From Bacillus alveayuensis (GTDB taxonomy: Bacteria > Bacillota > Bacilli > Bacillales > Aeribacillaceae): a stretch of 64,000 nucleotides of DNA. The notes beneath the pieces were generated by a model that made no database searches, was not told the origin of the DNA, and saw only the letters and a list, made by a program, of their open reading frames with translations. The number at the start of each line of letters is the position of its first letter. Positions within the stretch are counted from its first letter, which is position 1. Positions 9,409 to 17,232 of the stretch are shown piece after piece. A program made the translations under genes and the position numbers. The stretch covers positions 1 through 64,000 of the forward strand of contig JAUSTR010000001.1 in assembly GCA_030812955.1 (NCBI GenBank), read 5' to 3'.

Positions 9409-10161
9409 ATGGTGCATCCCCTTTCAGTTGAAAATATTACGGTCGCCTATCATAAAAAACCAGTACTTCATGAAGTAAGCTTTACCGTTCCAGAAGGAAA
9501 GCTTATTGGCATCATTGGTCCAAACGGTGCAGGAAAGTCAACCTTAATTAAAACGATATTAGGTTTAGTTCCAAAAGCTTCTGGTACAATTGAGTTTTTC
9601 GGCAGTACTTATAAAAAACAAATTAAACGTATAGGGTATGTACCACAACGAGGAACCGTTGATTGGGATTTCCCAACAAATGCTTTAGATGTTGTAACGA
9701 TGGGGAGATATGGACATATCGGATGGATGAAAAGACCGAAAAAAGAAGATATCGAGATAGCGAAAGCCTGTTTACAAAAAGTTGGAATGCTTGAATATGC
9801 TGACCGACAAATTAGTCAGCTTTCAGGCGGCCAACAGCAGCGTGTCTTTTTAGCAAGGGCCTTGGCACAAGATGCTGACCTTTATTTCATGGATGAACCA
9901 TTTGTTGGAGTGGACGCTGCTACAGAAAAAGCCATTATCACTCTATTAAATGAACTAAAAGAGCGTGGAAAGACAGTGCTAGTTGTCCACCATGATTTAC
10001 AAACGGTCAAAGAATATTTTGATTGGGTTCTTCTTTTAAATATGAGAGTCATTGCATATGGAAAAACGGAAGAAGTGTTTAATCTTGACAACTTGCAGAA
10101 AACATATGGTGGAAAGTTAGCATTTCTCAAAGAACGTCCAGCGCTAGCGAGAGAAAAGTAG
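9409..10161 (+). CDS. mntB: Manganese ABC transporter ATPase
   Basis: Cytoplasmic ATPase of the importer. The 250-aa protein has Walker A GPNGAGKST, the signature LSGGQQQRV and Walker B LYFMDEPF, followed by the switch His in VVHHDL. An ATG six bases upstream (9403) lies almost on top of AGGAGGT. The ATG at 9409 leaves normal spacing and gives 250 aa, the length I recall for B. subtilis MntB. Confidence 0.9.
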   Translation: MVHPLSVENITVAYHKKPVLHEVSFTVPEGKLIGIIGPNGAGKSTLIKTILGLVPKASGTIEFFGSTYKKQIKRIGYVPQRGTVDWDFPTNALDVVTMGRYGHIGWMKRPKKEDIEIAKACLQKVGMLEYADRQISQLSGGQQQRVFLARALAQDADLYFMDEPFVGVDAATEKAIITLLNELKERGKTVLVVHHDLQTVKEYFDWVLLLNMRVIAYGKTEEVFNLDNLQKTYGGKLAFLKERPALAREK

Positions 10162-10173
10162 GAGTGGATCAAG

Positions 10174-11481
10174 ATGAAAGAATTTATATTGCAGTTTCAA
10201 GATCCAAACACACAATGGGTGTTATTCGGGACGATCTTGTTAGGATTAGCTAGCGGCGTATTAGGGAGCTATGCTCTGCTAAGAAAGCAAAGTTTGATTG
10301 GCGATGCTATGGCACACGCCGCCTTACCTGGTGTGTGCATCGCCTTTATACTCTATGGAAGTAAATCATTATTTTGGTTTATTTTAGGAGCTTCCATTTC
10401 GGGTTTCATTTCAACATGGCTTATCCATATGATTGTGGAGAAATCTCGCATAAAAGAAGATGCTGCGATCGGAATCGTCCTTTCTGTCTTCTTCGGGTTT
10501 GGGATTGTGTTGTTAACATATATTCAAAATGAAAGTACTGGAAATAAAAGTGGATTAGATGACTTTATATTCGGGCAAGCTGCATCCCTTGTTAGATCAG
10601 ACGTGATCCTTATTTCAGCCATTTCGGTGATCCTACTATTTTTCACAACGTTATTTTATAAAGAATTTAAAATCGTAACATTTGATCCATCATTTGCGAA
10701 AGGGATTGGGCTCCCAGTCAAATGGTTTGATAACCTATTAATTATCATGATTGTTCTTTCTGTCGTGATTGGTCTTCAAACGGTCGGAGTTGTCCTAATG
10801 GCTGCTATGTTAATCACTCCAGCGATTGCAGCGAGATATTGGACGGATCGACTAAGCTTTATGATTATTATCGCTGGATTGATTGGTGCATTTTCCGGAG
10901 GTGTTGGTACGTTAATTAGTACAACAACAAAAGGGCTGCCGACAGGCCCGCTGATCATTGTAGCAGCAACAAGTATTTTTATCATTTCTTTAATATTTGG
11001 ACCAAAAAAAGGTTTGCTTCAAGCCTTTATGAAGCATATGAAGCTTCGTAAGAAAACAGCAATGGATCAGTTTTTACTCTCTTTATATGACTTAAGTGAA
11101 CAATCTCGTTTTGAAGATTCATTTACGGAAATTGAAGTATTCGAAAAAAGAAAAATCGCAAAAAGCTTACAACAGTATGTCATCAAAGAGCTTTCGAATA
11201 AAGGGCATATTCAAGTTGAGGATGGCATGGTTTCTTTAACAGATGAAGGTCTAGAAGCTGCGTATAATTTAGTATTGCATCATCGATTATATGAAACGTA
11301 TTTAATGCACGAGCTTGAATTTCAAGGGGCCCTTAGCCAACAAGAGTTTTCGCTAGATATGTTAACAGAAGGAGAAAAAAAGCGGCTCTATGAATTAATG
11401 GAATTACATGAGCGAAAACCATTACTTGTCCCGAATTCTTTACGGACACATAAGAAGAAGGTGTATATTCATGAGCTATGA
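10174..11481 (+). CDS. mntC: Manganese ABC transporter permease with DtxR-like C-terminal domain
   Basis: Membrane subunit of the importer, 435 aa. Residues 1 to about 285 are a typical ABC-3 metal permease with about eight hydrophobic helices and the short motif FKIVTFDPSFAKGIG. Residues from about 290 to the end are soluble and look like the winged-helix and dimerisation part of DtxR/MntR regulators (MDQFLLSLYDLSEQ, VSLTDEGLEAA). B. subtilis MntC has about the same length, so the fusion is a family trait. AGGAGTGG precedes the ATG, and the end overlaps mntD. Confidence 0.92.
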   Translation: MKEFILQFQDPNTQWVLFGTILLGLASGVLGSYALLRKQSLIGDAMAHAALPGVCIAFILYGSKSLFWFILGASISGFISTWLIHMIVEKSRIKEDAAIGIVLSVFFGFGIVLLTYIQNESTGNKSGLDDFIFGQAASLVRSDVILISAISVILLFFTTLFYKEFKIVTFDPSFAKGIGLPVKWFDNLLIIMIVLSVVIGLQTVGVVLMAAMLITPAIAARYWTDRLSFMIIIAGLIGAFSGGVGTLISTTTKGLPTGPLIIVAATSIFIISLIFGPKKGLLQAFMKHMKLRKKTAMDQFLLSLYDLSEQSRFEDSFTEIEVFEKRKIAKSLQQYVIKELSNKGHIQVEDGMVSLTDEGLEAAYNLVLHHRLYETYLMHELEFQGALSQQEFSLDMLTEGEKKRLYELMELHERKPLLVPNSLRTHKKKVYIHEL

Positions 11482-12361
11482 GGCTTGGATCTTATTAACA
11501 GCATCTTTAGTTGGAGCTAGCTGTGGTTTGATCGGTACTTTTTTAGTATTAAGAAAGATGGCCATGCTTTCAGATGCGATTAGCCATAGTGTTCTACTTG
11601 GGATTGTCGGAGCTTATTTTATCAGTCACTCCCTAAGTGGGATTTACATGCTCATCGGTGCTGGAATTGTTGGGCTTTTAACAACACTTTTTGTCCAATT
11701 ATTAAGCAACAAAGGTGTTCAATCTGATGCGGCAATTGGTGTCGTTTTCACATTCTTATTTGCTATTGGGGTTATTTTATTATCTCTTTACGGTGGAAAT
11801 GTGCATCTAGATGTGGAGCATGCACTCATGGGGGAAATTGCTTTCGTTCCATGGGATACACTTGAAATAAATGGGGTGGATTTAGGTCCGAAATCGGTTT
11901 GGATGCTCGGCTTTGTCTTAACCATCAATTTAATCCTGACTATTTTATTTTATAAAGAATTTAAAATTTCAGCATTCGATCCGGAAATGGCGCTCGCTCT
12001 TGGTATACCCGTTACCTTTTTTCACTATTTACAAATGACGATGCTCTCACTTACAACCGTTGCTTCTTTTGATAGTGTCGGCGCAATATTAGTGGTTGCT
12101 ATGATCATCGTTCCAGCTGCAACGGCTTATTTACTGACAGATCGGCTCATTCATATGTTATGGATGAGTGTGGCAATTGGCGTTCTTTCCGCGTTTATCG
12201 GTTATTACAGTGCGAGCTTTTTCAATGTTTCGATTTCAGGTGCTATGGCAACAGCAACAGGAATTTTATTTGCACTTGCATTTATCTTCTCCCCTTCACA
12301 TGGGTTATTAGGAAAATGGTTTGCACAAAAAAATGTTCGAGTTCAAGTAAAAAAAAGGTAA
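11471..12361 (+). CDS. mntD: Manganese ABC transporter permease
   Basis: Second membrane subunit, 296 aa, ABC-3 family with about eight hydrophobic segments and motif FKISAFDPEMALALG, which parallels MntC. The frame is open upstream to 11408 inside mntC. I chose the ATG at 11471 because it gives the usual length and overlaps the mntC stop by 11 bases, consistent with coupling. Confidence 0.9.
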   Translation: MSYEAWILLTASLVGASCGLIGTFLVLRKMAMLSDAISHSVLLGIVGAYFISHSLSGIYMLIGAGIVGLLTTLFVQLLSNKGVQSDAAIGVVFTFLFAIGVILLSLYGGNVHLDVEHALMGEIAFVPWDTLEINGVDLGPKSVWMLGFVLTINLILTILFYKEFKISAFDPEMALALGIPVTFFHYLQMTMLSLTTVASFDSVGAILVVAMIIVPAATAYLLTDRLIHMLWMSVAIGVLSAFIGYYSASFFNVSISGAMATATGILFALAFIFSPSHGLLGKWFAQKNVRVQVKKR

Positions 12362-12363
12362 AG

Positions 12364-12392
12364 GAAGTCCTTAATGGAAGGACTTCTTTTTT
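12364..12392 (+). terminator. Intrinsic terminator of mntABCD
   Basis: Nine-base-pair stem GAAGTCCTT/AAGGACTTC (12364-12372, 12378-12386) followed by six T, directly after mntD. Confidence 0.85.
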
Positions 12393-12469
12393 ATTATTCA
12401 TATGATTGGACACAAGTGTTGATTATCCATTATTTTACTTAAACATACAGAATCGTATGGCTGAACACA

Positions 12470-12609
12470 AGCTTTTCTGCCACATACCTCGAACAAGAAC
12501 GCCAGCGGGCAAATTCATTTGCCCGAAAAGCGTTCATTGTTCGAGAAGGGCATGCGTATAGCATGCCCAGTCGGCAAGCGATTCGCTTGCCGACTTCGGC
12601 AGAAAAGCT
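12470..12609. repeat. Cloverleaf-like multi-arm inverted repeat
   Basis: A 12-bp outer stem (12470-12481 with 12598-12609) encloses three perfect or near-perfect hairpins. Arm 1 is a 14-bp stem with one bulged base (12489-12502 with 12530-12544), and inside it is an 8-bp stem (12506-12513 with 12518-12525). Arm 2 is GGGCATGC/GCATGCCC (12548-12555, 12561-12568). Arm 3 is an 11-bp stem (12570-12580 with 12584-12594). It is far more GC-rich than its surroundings. There is no T-run after it and no tRNA signature. Confidence 0.85.
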
Positions 12610-12660
12610 AGAAATAGAGCCATCCCAACTGGTTATTATTGGTTAATCAAAACGCCTGAT

Positions 12661-12765
12661 GATTGGACAGTATTTTCTAGATTTCAGACTGTAAAGGATG
12701 AAGTTTGGACAGTATAGGATATAATTTGGACAGTATTCGACATATGTTGGACAGAAAAGTACACT
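12661..12765. repeat. Five tandem 21-bp units with core TTGGACAGTA
   Basis: The core TTGGACAGTA starts at 12663, 12705 and 12726, and a TTGGACAGA variant starts at 12747. A weaker unit keeping GAC and GTA in phase fills 12682-12702. The period is exactly 21 bp, about two helical turns. No reading frame or hairpin explains it. An isolated GATTGGACA occurs at 12404. Confidence 0.8.
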
Positions 12766-12781
12766 CAGTTGACTGCTTTAT

Positions 12782-12970
12782 TTATATTTCTTGATCGGTT
12801 AAAATATCATAATCACTTAAGTGGATCAGATTACTCACTTCAAACGGAATTTCATCAAAAGAATTGTACTCATAGCTCCAAATATTTAAAAACGATTGTA
12901 TGTAGGATTGAAAGGCTTGTTCATTAGCTGTGTGCAATTCTTTTTGAAAAGCGGTAATTAAGCTTTCCAT
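12782..12970 (-). CDS. Small hypothetical protein, 62 aa
   Basis: Short acidic protein (MESLITAFQKEL... ending YDILTDQEI) that I do not recognise. The start is well supported: GAGGAGG lies 7 bases before the ATG. It has no signal peptide, membrane segment or cysteine and looks soluble and helical. It ends next to the 21-bp repeat array, and the gene upstream of it on the same strand is the zinc lipoprotein, separated by a terminator. Confidence 0.55.
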   Translation of the reverse strand: MESLITAFQKELHTANEQAFQSYIQSFLNIWSYEYNSFDEIPFEVSNLIHLSDYDILTDQEI

Positions 12971-13044
12971 TTTTGATCCTCCTCGTCATTAAAGCGTTCC
13001 ACAATACAAATGTTATCTTCTCTTTCTTCGATTTTTTTATGCAA

Positions 13045-13076
13045 AATAAAAACAATGGGCATAAACCCATTGCTTT
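13045..13076 (-). terminator. Terminator of the zinc lipoprotein gene
   Basis: Stem CAATGGG/CCCATTG (13053-13059, 13066-13072) with a 6-base loop and T-rich tail on the minus strand, immediately after the stop at 13079. Confidence 0.75.
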
Positions 13077-13078
13077 TA

Positions 13079-14053
13079 TTATCTACCTAATGCTTTTTTT
13101 AATGTCTCAAGGTTTTGCTTCATAAGGCTGAAGTAGTCTTCACCATTTTTCGTTTCTTCTTCTGTTATGGATTCTAAGTTGTGTAGAGTTAATGCTTCAG
13201 CTCCAAGTTCTGATTGAACAATATTAGCGATATTGTTGGAAACGTTTTGTTCAAATATGACATATTTTAAATTGTGTTTCTGTGCAAATTCAATAATTTC
13301 CGCTAATTCCTTTTGGGAAGGCTCATTAGTCGGTGAAAGTCCTGAAATGCTAATTTGTTGAATTCCATAACGGTTCTCCCAATATCCGTAAGCTGCATGA
13401 GAAACGATTATTTCCGAACGTTCCGCATTTTGAACAACATCTTTAAATTGTTGGTCTAAATCGTTTAGTTGTTCTTTTAATTGTTCAAAGTTTTCTTCAA
13501 AATCCTTTCTTGTTTCTGGCTTTAATTCAACTAATGCATTTTTAATATTTTCAGCAAGTTGTACGGCAAGAACTGGATCGAGCCAAACGTGTGGGTCTAA
13601 GTCATCAAGATGTGTATGTTCATCCTCGTGTTTGTCTGCGTGTTCATCCTCATCTTCATCGTTTGATTTAATCAATTCAATCCCTTCACTTGCTTTTATT
13701 ACTTTTACATTTTCAGTCTCTAACGTTTCATGAGCTTTTTCAGCAAATCCTTCTAAACCTATACCAGTATATATAAATAAATCTGCTTCAGCCATTTTGA
13801 CCATTTGTTTCGTTGTCGGTTCATAAGTGTGTGCATCAGCATTTGGAGGGAATACACTTTCAACTAAAACATGATTGCCACCAATTTTTTTTGTGAAATC
13901 TTGTAATGGGAAAATTGTTGTATAAATAATCAGTTGATCTTCTTTGCTATTTTCAACTTTTTCTCCATTGCTTGCTGTATTACTTGAACATCCGACAATG
14001 ATAATCATCGTGATGAACCAAAAGGATAACAGTAAAGAAAGTTTCTTTTTCAT
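13079..14053 (-). CDS. znuA: Zinc-binding lipoprotein of ABC importers (ZnuA/AdcA type)
   Basis: Extracytoplasmic zinc receptor, 324 aa, with a lipoprotein signal (IIIVGCSSN, Cys near 22). It has the family ligands NADAHTYEPT and DPHVWLDPV, and between them an Asp/Glu/His-rich loop (DEDEHADKHEDEHTH) typical of zinc rather than manganese receptors. AAGGAGC precedes the ATG. A Zur box lies 25 bases upstream. No ATPase or permease gene adjoins it, so the importer must be completed from elsewhere. Confidence 0.9.
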   Translation of the reverse strand: MKKKLSLLLSFWFITMIIIVGCSSNTASNGEKVENSKEDQLIIYTTIFPLQDFTKKIGGNHVLVESVFPPNADAHTYEPTTKQMVKMAEADLFIYTGIGLEGFAEKAHETLETENVKVIKASEGIELIKSNDEDEDEHADKHEDEHTHLDDLDPHVWLDPVLAVQLAENIKNALVELKPETRKDFEENFEQLKEQLNDLDQQFKDVVQNAERSEIIVSHAAYGYWENRYGIQQISISGLSPTNEPSQKELAEIIEFAQKHNLKYVIFEQNVSNNIANIVQSELGAEALTLHNLESITEEETKNGEDYFSLMKQNLETLKKALGR

Positions 14054-14077
14054 TATGAAGCTCCTTCCACTATTATT

Positions 14078-14092
14078 TCGTAATAATTACGA
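14078..14092 (-). promoter_or_regulatory. Zur box
   Basis: TCGTAATAATTACGA is a perfect 7-1-7 palindrome, and its flanks extend the match to the Bacillus Zur consensus (AAATCGTAAT-N-ATTACGATTT). It lies 25 bases before the zinc lipoprotein start, so the gene should be expressed only in zinc shortage. Confidence 0.9.
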
Positions 14093-14172
14093 TTTAAATC
14101 CAAAAAAATAAATCAAAATCATTTCGATTTATATAGTATAAAAATTCAATATAAAATACAATAGAAAAATCA

Positions 14173-14403
14173 TTATTTTTTTCTATGATTTTCGTCAGGA
14201 ACTGGATCGATACCGCCTGGATGAAAAGGATGGCATTTTAAAATTCTTTTTATTGTTAGCCAACCTCCTTTGATAGGTCCAAAACGCTGAATGGCTTCAA
14301 TACCATAATGTGAACATGTAGGATAAAAGCGACAAGTTGGCGGTTTTAAGGGAGAAATGAATTTTTGGTAAAATCGTATAAGTCCAATAAGTATTTGCTT
14401 CAT
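14173..14403 (-). CDS. yidD: Membrane protein insertion efficiency factor YidD
   Basis: Small (76 aa) membrane-associated protein that helps YidC/SpoIIIJ insertion; B. subtilis calls it YtjA. It shows the family core [10 protein letters not shown], the cysteines in [11 protein letters not shown] and the end [16 protein letters not shown] nine bases upstream is also in frame, but AGGTGAG is spaced correctly only for the ATG at 14403. Confidence 0.93.
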   Translation of the reverse strand: MKQILIGLIRFYQKFISPLKPPTCRFYPTCSHYGIEAIQRFGPIKGGWLTIKRILKCHPFHPGGIDPVPDENHRKK

Positions 14404-14547
14404 ATGACTCACCTATTTTATTTTAGTTCTTATTTTAACAGAAATAAAGAGGAAAAACACAAAAACGAATCGAACAAAATTAATGAATGATCACGGGTTT
14501 TATTGTATGATACAATAACGAAAGGACTTATAAAAAGGAGTGATAAA

Positions 14548-15021
14548 ATGCCTTCTGTAGAAAGCTTTGAATTAGATCATAATGCAGTAAAAGCACCTTA
14601 CGTACGCCATTGTGGAGTTCACAAAGTTGGTAGCGATGGGGTTGTCAATAAATTTGATATTCGTTTTTGTCAGCCTAATAAACAAGCGATGAAGCCTGAT
14701 GCCATTCATACACTTGAGCATTTACTAGCTTTTACCATTCGTAAGCATGCAGAAAAATATGATCATTTTGACATTATTGATGTTTCACCAATGGGCTGTC
14801 AAACAGGCTTTTATCTTGTTGTAAGCGGAGAACCAACTGTCCGTGAAATTATTGATTTATTAGAAGATACGATGAAAGAAGCGGTAGAAGCAACAGAGGT
14901 TCCAGCTGCTAATGAACGTCAATGCGGTCAAGCAAAACTTCATGATTTAGAAGGAGCTAAACGATTAATGCGCTTCTGGCTAGAGCAAAGCAAAGACGAT
15001 TTAGAAATAGTATTCGCATAA
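14548..15021 (+). CDS. luxS: S-ribosylhomocysteine lyase LuxS
   Basis: Cleaves S-ribosylhomocysteine to homocysteine and the AI-2 precursor DPD, part of the SAM recycling cycle. The protein has 157 aa, the normal length. The metal site HTLEHLL (two His) and a later Cys in [11 protein letters not shown] are present, as is the active-site Cys in [26 protein letters not shown] precedes the ATG at 14548. The frame extends upstream without another good ribosome site. It is a lone gene, with metK of the same cycle 10 kb away. Confidence 0.96.
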   Translation: MPSVESFELDHNAVKAPYVRHCGVHKVGSDGVVNKFDIRFCQPNKQAMKPDAIHTLEHLLAFTIRKHAEKYDHFDIIDVSPMGCQTGFYLVVSGEPTVREIIDLLEDTMKEAVEATEVPAANERQCGQAKLHDLEGAKRLMRFWLEQSKDDLEIVFA

Positions 15022-15210
15022 ATGATCTAAAAGAGGGTTCAACAAAGTTGAATCCTATGAACTTTATTCTAGGAATTTTCATACTGAAATGTATTAAATC
15101 ATTCATTTTGATGATGAATGTTCATACTTCCATGATTAATAAATAAGATTAAAGTGATATTTTATGGTTAAATAGTAAATGATTAAAAATTCACATTTTG
15201 TCATTAGTAA

Positions 15211-15236
15211 GTTTTAAATAGGTTTCATCGGGGTAC
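15211..15236 (+). promoter_or_regulatory. Sigma-B type promoter of dps
   Basis: GTTTTA (15211-15216), a 14-base spacer and GGGTAC (15231-15236) match the general-stress sigma-B pattern GTTTAA-N12-15-GGGWAW. It lies 35 bases upstream of the dps start. B. subtilis dps is known to be in the sigma-B regulon. Elsewhere in 15022-15270 there is only a 9-bp hairpin (15035-15055) without a T-run. Confidence 0.6.
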
Positions 15237-15270
15237 TTTATTATTGAAATAACATTAGGAGGGATGTAAA

Positions 15271-15717
15271 GTGTCACAAGAAAAGTTGTTGGAAATTGTT
15301 AATAAACAAGTTGCGGATTGGACCGTTCTTTACATGAAATTACATAACTATCACTGGTACGTAAAAGGACAACAGTTTTTTGTATTACATGAAAAATTTG
15401 AAGAACTATATAACGAAGCAGCAGGCTACATTGATGATTTAGCGGAACGAATGTTATCTTTAAATGGAAAACCTGTTGGAACATTGAAGGAATGTTTAGA
15501 AATTTCTTCCATTAAGGAAGCAGAAGGAAACGAATCAGATGTGCAAATGGTTGAATCTATATACCAAGACTTTAACTCCATGCTAGAAGATTTAGCGAAA
15601 GGTATGGAATTAGCAGAAGAAGTAAATGATGAGGCAACAGGAGATATGTTGCTTGGAATTCATCAAAGCTTAGAAAAACATATTTGGATGTTAAAATCAT
15701 TTCTTGGTCATAAGTAA
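15271..15717 (+). CDS. dps: Dps-family DNA-protecting ferritin-like protein
   Basis: Dodecameric mini-ferritin that binds DNA and oxidises iron with peroxide, protecting starved or stressed cells. The 148-aa protein has the Dps ferroxidase ligands in LHNYHWYVKGQQF and EKFEELYNEAAGYIDDLAERM, and a typical C-terminal helix with HQSLEKHIWMLKSFL. It starts at GTG (15271) after TTAGGAGGG. It is probably sigma-B dependent. Confidence 0.93.
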   Translation: MSQEKLLEIVNKQVADWTVLYMKLHNYHWYVKGQQFFVLHEKFEELYNEAAGYIDDLAERMLSLNGKPVGTLKECLEISSIKEAEGNESDVQMVESIYQDFNSMLEDLAKGMELAEEVNDEATGDMLLGIHQSLEKHIWMLKSFLGHK

Positions 15718-15724
15718 TAGAAAG

Positions 15725-15770
15725 TCGGCCTTTTCTCAAATTTCAAATCGAGGAAAGGCCGATTACTTTT
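15725..15770. terminator. Terminator between dps and the converging small gene
   Basis: A 13-bp stem (15725-15737 with 15750-15762, one U-G wobble) with a 12-base loop, followed by TTACTTTTTC. It can serve both converging genes; on the minus strand it overlaps the end of the small gene. Confidence 0.7.
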
Positions 15771-15949
15771 TCTTTGAAAAAAGGAAAGAGTAATTCACGA
15801 ATTTGTTCACATGTCATCGTTTCGATTTCGTGTAAAAGCTCTTCTTTTTCCAATTGATTCATAAATGAAATAAGGAGAGCATCCATATCTTCCTCGTCTG
15901 CTCTCATCGTTTCCATAAACTTTTTTAATCGTTGCTCTAAACAGTACAT
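15743..15949 (-). CDS. Small conserved-type acidic protein, 68 aa
   Basis: A short helical, acidic protein (MYCLEQRLKKF... FFKEKVIGLSSI). The segment EEDMDALLISFMNQLEKEELL followed by EQIRELL reminds me of the small Bacillus DUF6154 proteins, but this is memory and not checked. AAGGAG lies 11 bases before the ATG, a little far. It converges on dps and its 3' end lies in the shared terminator. Confidence 0.45.
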   Translation of the reverse strand: MYCLEQRLKKFMETMRADEEDMDALLISFMNQLEKEELLHEIETMTCEQIRELLFPFFKEKVIGLSSI

Positions 15950-15981
15950 CCCTCTTTAACTCCTTTTATCGTTTATATATG

Positions 15982-16076
15982 GCTCTTTTCTAAAAAATTG
16001 TTGCTTTACTATACGATAGATTTTCGACTGTCAGGCAAGCGATACGCTTGCTATGTCACGCCTTCACCCGACAGTC
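15982..16076. repeat. Dispersed intergenic repeat, copy A
   Basis: Begins GCTCTTTTCTAAAAAATTG and ends in a nested hairpin: outer GACTGTC/GACAGTC (16026-16032, 16070-16076) and inner GCAAGCG/CGCTTGC (16035-16041, 16045-16051). The same sequence, with a few changes, recurs at 53053-53165. The rest of the gap to the next gene (16077-16270) shows nothing clear. Confidence 0.8.
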
Positions 16077-16270
16077 TAAAAATACCGTTTACTCCATAAA
16101 AGACGAAAATGTTAAAGTTTCAAATAGAAACAAAAAATCGGAAATTCTTTATTACAACTTATATATATAAATTTTGACAAAAGAAGCCATGATCATGCAG
16201 ATGAAAATAAGAATAATGCCGGTTTTTTATGGGAAAAACAAAAAAGAACGTATAAGGGGGGCGATTAAAA

Positions 16271-16603
16271 ATGGCAGATCATAAAAAGACATATTATATA
16301 TCACTTGGAAGCGGAGAAATTTCTCAAGTAGCTACAGCATCACCTTGGGATTATAAAATTAAAGCGAACGATGAAGAAATAACAGTACTCAGGGAATATT
16401 TTGATCAAATACATTCTACAGGTTGGCAAAACTTTTTACGGGCTCATGTTCCTTATATACAATATCATTACGATCGAGAAAATGATGCAATCGATTCGTT
16501 ATATAAAGATATTTTTAAAATGATTTACCGATTAGGTGATGAAGAAGCAAAAGAGCATATTCGTTCAACAGGGCTTATTAGCATTGAGAATGATACGCAA
16601 TAA
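16271..16603 (+). CDS. Conserved-type hypothetical protein, 110 aa
   Basis: A cytoplasmic-looking protein with no signal peptide or membrane segment (MADHKKTYYISLGSGEIS... ending ISIENDTQ). The core WDYKIKANDEEITVLREYFDQ followed by ENDAIDSLYKDIFKMIYRLGDEEAKEHI looks like a conserved Bacillus family that I cannot name with certainty. AAGGGGGGCG precedes the ATG by about 9 bases. It lies just upstream of ytkD on the same strand. Confidence 0.6.
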   Translation: MADHKKTYYISLGSGEISQVATASPWDYKIKANDEEITVLREYFDQIHSTGWQNFLRAHVPYIQYHYDRENDAIDSLYKDIFKMIYRLGDEEAKEHIRSTGLISIENDTQ

Positions 16604-16667
16604 CATACACAACCTCATTTCAGTATGATAAGATGTGAATGAAACAAACTGAAATAGAGGGATTACC

Positions 16668-17153
16668 ATGATCCGTTTTACTGATTACTATCAAAATGAA
16701 GTGATTTTGTCCTTTCAAGATCATCCGTTTTCTTCATCGCCTATGCATGTGTGGATTATTTGCCAATATAACAATCAATGGTTATTAACAAATCATCGTG
16801 ATCGTGGCTTTGAATTTCCAGGAGGAAAAGTGGAAAAAGGAGAAACGCCATTAGAAGCAGCTAAACGTGAAGTATTTGAAGAAACTGGCGGGATTATTCA
16901 ACGAATTGAATATTTAGGCCAGTATAAAGTGCTAGGAAAAGAAAAGACGATCATAAAAAATATTTATGTAGCCGACATTAAGGAAATCAAAAAGAAAAAA
17001 AACTATTATGAAACGAAAGGGCCTGTTTTATTTGATCGTCTTCCAAAAGACATTCAGCACGATTCTCGTTTTAGCTTTATTATGAAAGATGGTGTCCTAT
17101 TATATAGCTTAAAAAAAATCGAAGAGAGAAACGATATTTTCTCATCATCCTAA
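16668..17153 (+). CDS. ytkD: Nudix hydrolase YtkD (nucleoside triphosphatase)
   Basis: Nudix enzyme of 161 aa. The Nudix box is complete: GGKVEKGETPLEAAKREVFEETGG (residues about 52-75), with the REVFEE core binding the metal. B. subtilis YtkD hydrolyses (d)NTPs, including oxidised guanine nucleotides, and limits mutation. The residues around FEFPGGKVEKGE and the length (about 158 aa there) agree. AGAGGGA precedes the ATG. Confidence 0.88.
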   Translation: MIRFTDYYQNEVILSFQDHPFSSSPMHVWIICQYNNQWLLTNHRDRGFEFPGGKVEKGETPLEAAKREVFEETGGIIQRIEYLGQYKVLGKEKTIIKNIYVADIKEIKKKKNYYETKGPVLFDRLPKDIQHDSRFSFIMKDGVLLYSLKKIEERNDIFSSS

Positions 17154-17174
17154 ACATATATGACGAGTTTATAT

Positions 17175-17220
17175 AATAAAAGCATGGTGGATCGTTTATT
17201 GTTAATCGTCTCCACCATGC
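17175..17220 (-). terminator. Terminator of the ytlACD operon
   Basis: A perfect 10-bp stem (17182-17191 with 17211-17220) and 19-base loop. Only the minus strand carries a T-rich tail (TTTTATTA), so it ends the minus-strand transporter operon. Confidence 0.75.
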
Positions 17221-17232
17221 CCTTAGCAACAA

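Noticed and set aside
12470..12609. Cloverleaf fold as a tRNA gene
   Set aside because: The arms are far too long, and the T-loop, anticodon-loop and acceptor features of a tRNA are missing.
12661..12765. The 21-bp repeats as a CRISPR array
   Set aside because: Units are only 21 bp in total with about 10 conserved bases, no unique spacers of normal size and no cas genes.
15035..15055. Hairpin after luxS as its terminator
   Set aside because: The 9-bp stem is real but no T-run follows, so an intrinsic terminator is not supported.
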